Positions 55,002 through 64,000 of a stretch of DNA of 64,000 nt are shown piece by piece; position 1 is the stretch's first letter; each line of letters opens with the position of its first letter. This stretch comes from Voacanga thouarsii (lineage: Eukaryota > Streptophyta > Magnoliopsida > Gentianales > Apocynaceae), in NCBI GenBank assembly GCA_026120185.1, contig JANUWF010001176.1, positions 4,597,501 through 4,661,500 of the forward strand, written 5' to 3'. Both the position numbers and the translations under genes were made by a program. Under the pieces are notes generated by a model, which worked only from the letters and a program-made list of their open reading frames with translations, had not been told where the DNA came from and searched no databases.

Positions 55002-57045
55002 AGAGGAACGGGAAAATAGAAGAAGCATGCAGTGACGGTAAAAATAGAGGGAAAAAAAAACCGCAAGCCTTAAAGGCCGCACGGAAGCGTGAAGATCATA
55101 CCTTTGCGCTTCTTAAGCCTTCTAGGCTGAGTAGAATTAGATTGAACGATGGGAATCGCTCCGCCTTCCCCACTTGAAGAAGCTTTCGGTTAAAAACCCA
55201 CTAGCCTCCTACTTTGCCTTGTTTGCATTAACGCCAAACATTTCAGCTCTCAGAATATTCCTCTGCCTATTCTCTAGTCGGTGAATACAACAGGGAAGAA
55301 GAACGGTCTCAAATCTCCTTGGTTCTCTTGCTATTGATTAGCAAAGAAACAAGAAGAAACCAGAGAAGAGGGAGGCGTGAGCAAGAGAGAGAGGGACGTG
55401 AGTCTTAGAGAGAGAGATGTGAGTCTTAGTTGTGTTAGGGAGATTAGGGTTTTTCCTTCTACCAGAGACTTGTTTATTGGTCAGCCAAAACTAGGTCTCT
55501 CATTATCTGATAAACATATCCCCGGGATATCAAATTTCAAACTCCCGGATGTTATCCTGAGAATAAGTTTGGCTTAACCCTAAACTCTTCTTAACCGTAT
55601 CTGAAAAAAACCCTACGGTCCAAGCTATTGGGCCAAAATAATATTTATTATTTCTCTTGAACTCAAAAGGCCCAAAATAATAAACATTAATTATTTATTT
55701 CCTGGGCTTATATAAACAACCCAATAAATAATTAATGAGCCCAAATGAACCATAATAATTAATCTTTAATTATTTATTTCTTGGGCTTATATAAACAACC
55801 CAATAATTAATTAAACTTCAATTATTTTCCCTAGTTTAAGCCCAGGTTAATTTCCTAATTATTCATACTGGACCTAGGTCCTGAATAATTAATTAACCAA
55901 TTAAACTAGATAATTAATTTCTCTCAACTCCTATTTTATTTTATTTATTTATTTTATTCCAGTCTAATAATAAATTAGACATCCTGTATAAAATCAAATA
56001 AAATAAAATCCTCTTGAACTGAGACCAATTCCTCAACCCAAAATTAGTTAGGACTTACGGGCTATTCCGAGAACAAAAAAGACACATCGCATTGGCTGCT
56101 AAAATGACCAAAATACACATGCTATATAAATAGTTGTATTTTGCATTTTAAATATTTTCTAATATCATCATAAGAAAATATTGACCCCAAGGACAATGCT
56201 GCATTAGCAAAGTCTCTGACCTACAGGTCAAATGACTAAAATACCCCTCTACACATCGCCGTACATTTAGAGAGGAAGAAGTGCACTAACACCCCTCTAA
56301 ATGACATCTACCATCCTTAGGCTTCTAGTCCAATGGTCCACAACTTCCTGGAGTGTTTCCGCTTTCCAAGGGAGCTACCCTAAAGTAAACATCCAAGTCA
56401 TGTTTTCCAGGGCCCTGGACATTTTAGACCATTCGGACAACCACAAGGAGCGATATAGTGCAGAAACTATCTTGTACAAGTCTGTCTTAACTAACTAGTC
56501 ACACATACCCAACATGCAAGTATATTGGCCCTACGATAGAACCTTAACTATAGCAAATCAAAGTATATGCTTCCAGCTTCGCCAGACCACCAACTCATAC
56601 TCAAGTCGTAGAGTACTAGTCCACGTTGTAGTGGTAGTAATCTAGGTTTCTATCATATAGTACTTTTAGAAACCACTACTACAGGTCCTGTCCTATGTAT
56701 TTGAAATACGCTTATGTCATGAAGTGAGTGGACTACTCACTGGCTAAAGGTAAGCCATTTCCCATTTGGAATTCATAACATAATAACATAAATATAATGA
56801 GATACCCAGTCTCATCAATAGGTTAAGAACAAATATTTATGTGTTAAATAACCCGTGATCCATACCTTACTGTGAAAGACCACCATTCATATAGACTACT
56901 TATTTAAACACAATGGGTCTGTTCCAAACGAAAATTGTGCACAAACAAAAAGTAAATTCACAAACGATTTCTGAAAAGAAATTCTTTTATTAAAATATTC
57001 GATTTTACATCAGAAACCTGGTCTAAGAGGGCATACAATCCAACA
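55002..57045 (-). mobile_element. Solo Copia LTR (Angela/BARE-like) inside the satellite array
   Basis: On the minus strand it starts TGTTGGATTGTATGCCCTCT at 57045 and aligns in order with the LTR at 29852-31823, for example in TTTTAATAAAAGAATTT, TGTGAATTTAC and TACCCCTCTACAC (plus). Its far end (55002) lacks the terminal CA, and no target duplication is seen. The repeat phase differs between its flanks: left flank stops at the GGCTAAT position, right flank restarts about 165 bp earlier in the monomer. A deletion at the left edge is the simplest reading. Confidence 0.85.
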
Positions 57046-57959
57046 CTTTTGGTAGTTCTGCATAAATGCCTTTTGGTCTTTGCAATGCTCCTGGAACATT
57101 CCAATGGTGTATGATGGCAATATTTGAAGGACTTGTAGGAGATATAATGGAGGTATTTATAGATGATTTCCTATTTTTTGTGATTCTTTTGACTTGCGCT
57201 CGGCTAATTTGGAAAAGGTACTTCCAATGTTGGAAGAGAATAACCTCATCCTTAATTGGGAAAAAATGCAACTTCATGTTGGAAGAAGGTATAGTATTGA
57301 ACACAAAATTTCAAGAAAAGGTCATGGGGTTGATAGGGCGAAGCTTGAGGCAATTGATAAAATTCCCACTCCAATTTTCGTGACGGCAATTCTATGCTTT
57401 CATGGGCATGCAGGTTCATATAGGAGGTTTATCTTGGATTTCTCAAAAAAATCTAAACCCCTTACATCTTGCCTTGAAAAAGATGCTATTTTTTATTTTG
57501 GTTGGAAAAATGTATCAATGCTTTCAATGTGTTTCAAACAAAAGTGATCAAATCTCCTATTTTAATTGCACCGAATTGATCAACCCCATACTTATTATAA
57601 ATTCCCATAGCACCAGAGGATCACGAGAAGACTACTTTTACATGCCCTTTTGGCACTTCTGCATAAATGCCTTTTGGTCTTTGCAATTATCCCGGAACAT
57701 TCCAAGGGTGTATGATGGCAATTTTTGAAGGACTTGTAGGAGATAAAATGGAGGTATTTGTGAATGATTTCCTATTTTTGGTGATTCTTTGGACACATGC
57801 TCGGCTAGTTGGAAAAGGTACTTCAAATGTGTGAAGAGACCAACCTCAACCTTAATTGGAAAAAATGCCACTTCTTGGTGTAAGATGGAATAGTATTGAA
57901 CGTAAAATTTCAAGAAAAGACATTTAGGTTGATAGGGTCAAGATTGAGGCAATTGTGAA

Positions 57960-60930
57960 AATTCCCACTCCAACTTTCGTGAAGGCAATTCAAAGATTTC
58001 TTGGGCATGCAAGTTATTATAGGACGTTTATCTTGCATTTCTGAAAAAAGTCTAAACCCCTTACTTTATTCCTTGAAAAATATGCTATTTTCTATTTTGA
58101 TGGAAAAATGTCTCAATGCTTTCAATGTGTTCAAAACAAAATTGATGAATTCTTCCATTTTATTTGCACCGAATTGATCAACCCCTTACTTCTTTCAAAT
58201 TCCTATAGCTCCAGAGGAGCAAGAGAAAACCACTTTTACTTGCCCTTTCGGTACTTTTGCGTAAATGCCTTTTGGTTTTTGCAATGCTTCCGGAACATTC
58301 CAATAGTGTATGATGGCAATATTTGAAGGACTTGTAGGAGTTATAATGGAGGTATTTATAGCTGATTTTTTATTTTTCGTGATTCTTTTGACTTGCTCTC
58401 GGCTAATTCGGAAAAGGTACTTCAAATGTGTGAAGGGAACAACCTCATCCTTAATTTGGAGAAATGTTACTTCATGGTGCAAGAAGGTATAGTGTTGTAC
58501 ACAAAATTTCAAGAAACGGCCTTGAGGTTGATAGGGCCAAGATTAAGGCAATTGAGAAAATTCGCCCACCAACTTTCGTGAAGGCAATTCGAAGCTTTCT
58601 TGGGCAAGCAGGTTTTTATAGTAGGTTTATCTTGGATTTCTCAAAAAATTCTACACCCCTTACATCTTGCCTTGAAAGGGATGCTATTTTTTATTTTGAT
58701 GGAAAAATGTCTCAATGCTTTCAATGTGTTTAAAACAAAATTGTTGAATTCTCCTATTTTAATTGTACCAAATTGATCAACCCCTTACTTCTTTCAAATT
58801 CCCATAGCACTAGAGGATCAGGAGAAGACCACTTTTACATACCTTTTCGGTACTTTTGCAAAAATGCCTTTTGGTCATTGCAATGCTCCCGGAACATTAG
58901 AATAGTGTACGATGGCAATTTTTGAAGGACTTGTATGAGATATAATAGAGGTATTTATGGATGATTTTCTATTTTTGGTGATTCTTTTGACTTGTGCTCA
59001 ACTAATTTCGAAAAGATAATTCAAATGAGTGAAGAGACCAACCTCATCTGTAATTGGGAGAAATGCCACTTCACGGTGCAAGAAGCTATAGTATTGAACA
59101 AAAAATTTCAAGAAAAGTTATTGAGATTGATAGGGCCAAGATTAAAGCAATTGAGAAAATTCCCCCTGCAACTTTCGTGAAGGCAATTCAAAGATTTCTT
59201 GGGCATGCAAGTTATTATAGGACGTTTATCTTGCATTTCTGAAAAAAGTCTAAACCCCTTACTTTATTCCTTGAAAAATATGCTATTTTTTATTTTGATG
59301 GAAAAATGTCTCAGTGCATTCAATGTGTTCAAAACAAAATTGATGAATTCTTCCATTTTACTTGCACCGAATTGATCAACCCCTTACTTCTTTCAAATTC
59401 CTATAGCTCCAGAGGAGCAAGAGAAGACCACTTTTACTTGCCCTTTCGGTACTTTTGCGTAAATGCCTTTTGGTTTTTGCAATGCTTCCGGAACATTCCA
59501 ATAGTGTATGATGGCAATATTTGAAGGACTTGTAGGAGTTATAATGGAGGTATTTCTAGGTGATTTTTTTATTTTTCGTGATTCTTTTGACTTGCTCTCG
59601 GCTAATTCGGAAAAGGTACTTCAAATGTGTGAATGGAACAATCTCATCCTTAATTTGGAGAAATGTCACTTCATGGTGCAAGAAGGTATAGTGTTTTACA
59701 CAAAATTTCAAGAAACGGCCATGAGGTTGATAGGGCCAAGAGTAAGGCAATTGAGAAAATTCGCCCACCAACTTTCGTGAAGGCAATTCGAAGCTTTCTT
59801 GGGCAAGCAGGTTTTTATAGTAGGTTTATCTTGGATTTCTCAAAAAATTCTAAACCCCTTACATCTTGCCTTGAAAGGGATGCTATTTTTTATTTTGATG
59901 GAAAAATGTCTCAATGCTTTCAATGTGTTTAAAACAAAATTGTTGAATTCTCCTATTTTAATTGTACCAAATTGATCAACCCCTTACTTCTTTCAAATTC
60001 CCATAGCACTAGAGGATCAGGAGAAGACCACTTTTACATACCTTTTCGGTACTTTTGCAAAAATGCCTTTTGGTCATTGCAATGCTCCCGGAACATTAGA
60101 ATAGTGTACGATGGCAATTTTTGAAGGACTTATATGAGATATAATAGAGGTTTTTTTGGATGATTTTCTATTTTTGGTGATTCTTTTGACTTGTGCTCAA
60201 CTAATTTCGAAAAGATAATTCAAATGAGTGAAGAGACCAACCTCATCTGTAATTGGGAGAAATGCCACTTCACGGTGCAAGAAGCTATAGTATTGAACAA
60301 AAAATTTCAAGAAAAGTTATTGAGATTGATAGGGCCAAGATTAAAGCAATTGAGAAAATTCCCCCTGCAACTTTCGTGAAGGCAATTCAAAGATTTCTTG
60401 GGCATGCAAGTTATTATAGGACGTTTATCTTGCATTTCTGAAAAAAGTCTAAACCCCTTACTTTATTCCTTGAAAAATATGCTATTTTTTATTTTGATGG
60501 AAAAATGTCTCAGTGCTTTCAATGTGTTCAAAACAAAATTGATGAATTCTTCCATTTTACTTGCACCGAATTGATCAACCCCTTACTTCTTTCAAATTCC
60601 CATAGCTCCAGAGGAGCAAGAGAAGACCACTTTTACTTGCCCTTTCGGTACTTTTGCGTAAATGCCTTTTGGTTTTTGCAATGCTTCCGGAACATTCCAA
60701 TAGTGTATGATGGCAATATTTGAAGGACTTGTAGGAGTTATAATGGAGGTATTTATAGGTGATTTTTTTATTTTTCGTGATTCTTTTGACTTGCTCTCGG
60801 CTAATTCGGAAAAGGTAATTCAAATGTGTGAAGGGAACAATCTCATCCTTAATTTAGAGAAATGTCACTTCATGGTGCAAGAAGGTATAGTGTTGTACAC
60901 AAAATTTCAAGAAACGGTCTTGAGGTTGAT
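57960..60930 (+). repeat. Higher-order repeat: ~1,199-bp dimers of the satellite
   Basis: Two monomer types alternate. Type A has GCGTAAATGCC and GGAGCAAGAGAA; type B has GCAAAAATGCC and CACTAGAGGATCAGG. The segment starting CAAAGATTTCTTGGGCATGC recurs at about 57990, 59189 and 60388, with near-identical sequence over about 1,199 bp for the first two copies and about 550 bp for the third. Between A and B the difference is clearly greater. Breakpoints near 57,960 and 60,930 are estimated by eye. Confidence 0.85.
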
Positions 60931-63900
60931 AGGGCCAAGATTGAGGCAATTGAGAAAATTCTCCCTCCAACTTTTGTGAAGGCAATTCGAAGCTTTCTTG
61001 GACATGTAGGTTTTTGTAGGTGGTTTATCTTAGATTTCTCAAAAAATTGTAAACCCCTTACATCTTGTCTTGAAAAAGATGCTATTTTTTATTTTGATGG
61101 AAAAATGTCTCAATGCTTTCAATGTGTTTAAAACAAAATTGATGAATTCTCCTATTTTAATTGTACCAAATTGATCAACCCCTTACTTTTTTCAAATTCC
61201 CATAGCACTAGAGTATCAAAAGAAGACCACTTTTACTTGCCATTTCGGTACTTTTGCATAAATCCCTTTTGGTCTTTGCAATGCTCCTGGCACATTCGAA
61301 TAGTGTATGATGGCAATTTTTGAAGGACTTGTAGTAGATATAATGGAAGTATTTATGGATGATTTTCTATTTTTGGTGATTCTTTTGACTTGTGCTCGGC
61401 TAATTTGGAAAAAGGTACTTCAAATGTGTAAAGAGACCAACCACATCCTTAATTGGAAAAAATGCCAATTCATGGTGGAAAAACCTATAGCATTGAACAC
61501 AAATTTTAAAGGAAAGTTGTTGAGGTTGATTGGGCCAGGATTGAGGCAATTGAGAAAATTCCCCCCCTCCAACTTTCATGAAAGTAATTCAAAGCTTTCT
61601 TGGGCACGCAGGTTTTTATAGGTGGTTTATCTTGGATTTCTCTAAAAATTCTAAACCCCTTATTTCATACCTTGAAAAGGAGGCTATTTTTTATTTTGAT
61701 GGAAAAATGTTTCAATGCTCTCAATTTGTTTAAAATAAAATTGATGAATTCTCCCATTTTCATTGCACTAAATTGATCAACCCCTTACTTCTTTAAAATT
61801 TCCATAGCACCAGAGGATCAAGAGAAGACCACTTTTACATGCCCTTTCGGTACTTTTGTTTAAATGCCTTTTGGTCTTTGTAATGCTCCCGGAACATTCC
61901 AATAGTGTATGATGGCAATTTTTGAAGGACGTGTAGGAGATATAATTGAGGTATTTATGGATGATTTTCTATTTTTGGTGATTCTTTTGACTTGCGCTCG
62001 GCAAATTCGGAAAAGGTACTTCAAATGTGTGAAGAGAACAACCTCATCCTTAATTGGGAAAAATGTCAATTCATATTGCAAGAAGGTATACTATTGAACA
62101 CAAAATTTCAAGAAAAGTTTTTAAGGTTCATAGGGCCAAGATTGAGGCAATTGAGAAAATTCCCCCTCCAACTTTCGTGAAGGCAATTCGAAGCTTTCTT
62201 GGGCATGCAGGTTTTTATAGGGGGTTTATCTTGTATTTATCAAAAAATTCTAATCCCCTTATTTCATTCATTGAAAAAGATGCTATTTTTAATTTTGATG
62301 GAAAAATGTCTCAATGCTTTCAATTTGTTTAAAACAAAATTGATAAATTCTGCCATTTTAATTGCACCGAATTGATCAACCCCTTTATTCTTTAAAATTT
62401 CCATAGCACCAGAGGATCAAGAGAAGACCACTTTTGGATGCCCTTTCGGTACTTTTGCTTAAATGCCTTTTGGTCTTTGCAATGCTCCCGGAACATTCGA
62501 ATAGTGTATGATGGCAATTTTTGAAGGACGTGTAGGAGATATAATGGAGTTATTTATGGATGATTTTCTATTTTTGGTGATTCTTTTGACTTGTGCTCAT
62601 TTAATTTGGAAAAGGTTCTCCAAATGTGTGAAGAGACCAACCTCATCCTTAATTGGGAGAAATGCCACTTCATGGTGGAAGAAGGAATAGTATTGAACAA
62701 AAAATTTCAAGAAAAGTTATTAAGGTTGATTGGGCCAAGATTGAGGAAATTGAGAAAATTCCCCACTCCAACTTTCATGAAGGCAATTCGAATCTTTCTT
62801 GGGCATGCAGGTTTTTTTAGGAGGTATATCTTGGATTTCTCAAAAAATTCTAAATCCCTTACTTCTTTTCTTGAAAAAGATGTTATTTTTCATTTTGATG
62901 GAAAAATGTACCAATGCTTTCAATGTGTTTAAAACAAAATTGATGAATTCTCCTATTTTAATTGCACTGAATTGATCAACCCCTTACTTCTTTCAAATTC
63001 CCATCGCAGCTGAGGATCAAGAGAAGAGAACTTTTACATGCCCATTCGGTACTTTTGCATAAATGCCCTTTGGTCTTTGCAATGCTCCCGGAACATTCCA
63101 ATAGTGTATGATGACAATTTTTGAAGGACTTGTAGGTGATATAATGTTGGTATTTATGGATTATATTCTATTTTTGGTGATTCATTTGACTTGCGCTCAA
63201 CTAATTTCGAAAAGGTAATTCAAATGTGTGAATAGACCAACCTTATCCGTAATTGGGAGAAATGCCACTTCACGGTGCAAGAAGCTATAGTATTGAACAA
63301 AAAATTTCAAGAAAAGTTATTGAGATAGATAGGGCAAAGTTTAAGGCAATTGAGAAAATTCCCTTTCCAACTTTCGTGAAGGCAATTCAAAGCTTTCTTG
63401 GGCATACAGGTTATTATAGAAGGTTTAACTTGGACTTCTAAAAAAGTTCTAAATCCCTTACTTCTTTCCTTGAAAAAAAAGCTATTTTTTATTTTGTTGG
63501 AAAAATATATCGATGCTTTCAATGTGTTTCAAACTAAATTGATCAATTCTCTTTATTTTAATTGCACTGAATTGATCAGCCCCTTACTTCTTTCAAATTC
63601 CTATAGCTCCAGAGGAGCAAGAGAAGACCACTTTTACTTGCCCATTTGGTACTTTAGCATAAATGCCTTTTGGTTTTTGCAATGCTCGCAGAACATTCCA
63701 ATAGTGTATGATGGCAATTTTTGTAAGACTTGTAGGAGATATTATAGAGGTATTTATCGGTGATTTTCTATTTTTGGTGATTCTTTTGACTTGTGCTCAG
63801 CTAATTTGTTAAAGGTACTTCAAATGTGTGAAGTGACCAACCTCATTCTTAATTAGGAAAAATGCTACTTCATGGTGAAAGAAGGTATAGTATTGAACCC

Positions 63901-64000
63901 AAAATTTGAAGAAAAGGTATTGAGGTTGATAGGGCTAAGATTGCGGCAATTGATAAAATTCCCACTCCAACTTTCGTGAAGGTAATTCGAAGCTTTCTTG

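Larger units (their letters stand above)
52651..64000 (+). repeat. Satellite array with ~600-bp monomer derived from Gypsy reverse transcriptase
   Basis: The motif AACTTTCGTGAAGGCAATTC (with variants) recurs head to tail; its AATTC part is at 52784, 53382, 53982, 54582, 57388, 57987, 58586, 59185, 59785, 60384, 60984, 61586, 62185, 62785, 63384 and 63984. Spacing is 598-602 bp, apart from one gap holding an inserted LTR. Each unit carries pieces of one protein order: MPFGLCNAPGTFQ, GLVGDIMEVFMDDF, NLILNWEKCHFMVQEG, IEAIEKIPPPTFVKAIRSFLG, FYRRFILDFSKNSKPL and AIFYFDGK. This is a Ty3/Gypsy reverse transcriptase palm region running into RNase H. Frames are broken at shared places, so the copies are not separate genes. 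The array continues past the window end. I infer an Athila-like source. Confidence 0.9.

Noticed and set aside
52651..64000. The repeated 60-120 codon frames as a tandem gene family
   Set aside because: Frames shift at shared positions, no unit is open over its full length, and all belong to fragments of one pol segment.
52651..64000. A CRISPR-like array
   Set aside because: Units are about 600 bp, contiguous and without spacers, in a eukaryotic transposon context.

Overview
The window reads as plant nuclear heterochromatin, most likely from a eudicot. It is strongly AT-rich, intronless and packed with decayed LTR retrotransposons. Primer-binding sites match initiator-tRNA-Met or tRNA-Asp, LTRs are 0.3-4 kb, and 5-bp target duplications are visible. 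I found no intact gene, no host gene, and no tRNA or rRNA gene. Everything recognisable is a mobile element or derived from one. Family names are inferred from sequence features alone.

Left part (1-15,016). A plus-strand LTR with a very long body (LTR-A, ends at 3129) interrupts the integrase region of a minus-strand Ty3/Gypsy element, here called T (about 3130-15016). T reads leftwards from its 3.9-kb 5' LTR (11119-15016) and primer site, through gag, protease, reverse transcriptase and RNase H, to a broken integrase. A solo Angela/BARE-like Copia LTR (6474-8179) sits in its gag, and a solo LTR of a tRNA-Asp-primed family (9559-11073, perfect CTAAG duplication) sits in its leader.

Middle part (15,017-38,099). 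T abuts, and probably inserted into, an LTR of another Gypsy group (LTR2, 15017-15737). Two related LTR1 copies in opposite orientation (15809-16718 minus, 20934-21638 plus) flank a second long LTR (LTR-B, about 16719-20933). The plus copy leads into a degenerate gag-protease (G1, to about 24.9 kb). It meets, in opposite orientation, the RNase H end of a minus-strand Gypsy element (G2) whose 5' LTR2 is at 37176-38099. G2's reverse transcriptase is split by a complete non-coding LTR element, AT1 (25499-33403), which itself contains an Angela-like solo LTR (29852-31823).

Right part (38,100-52,650). A minus-strand Copia element (Copia-M, 38100-50790) is split in gag by a second non-coding element of the AT family (AT2, 40690-49672). 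AT2 carries a GC-rich, 5'-truncated LINE (45744-47203) with a 14-bp target duplication. A short plus-strand Copia remnant (Copia-D, 51629-52650) follows.

Far right (52,651-64,000, continuing past the end). This is the most unusual part: a head-to-tail tandem array with a 598-602 bp repeat unit, about 15-16 units in view. The monomer is a fragment of a Ty3/Gypsy reverse transcriptase running into RNase H. Part of the array (about 57,960-60,930) is organised as a higher-order dimer of about 1,199 bp, and one Angela-like solo LTR (55002-57045) has landed in it. It appears to be a satellite DNA made from a retrotransposon coding segment.

A second cross-cutting signal is a short GC-rich, near-palindromic module (core GGCGCC, often followed by AGCTCT) that recurs in several otherwise different LTR families, usually upstream of the TATA box.
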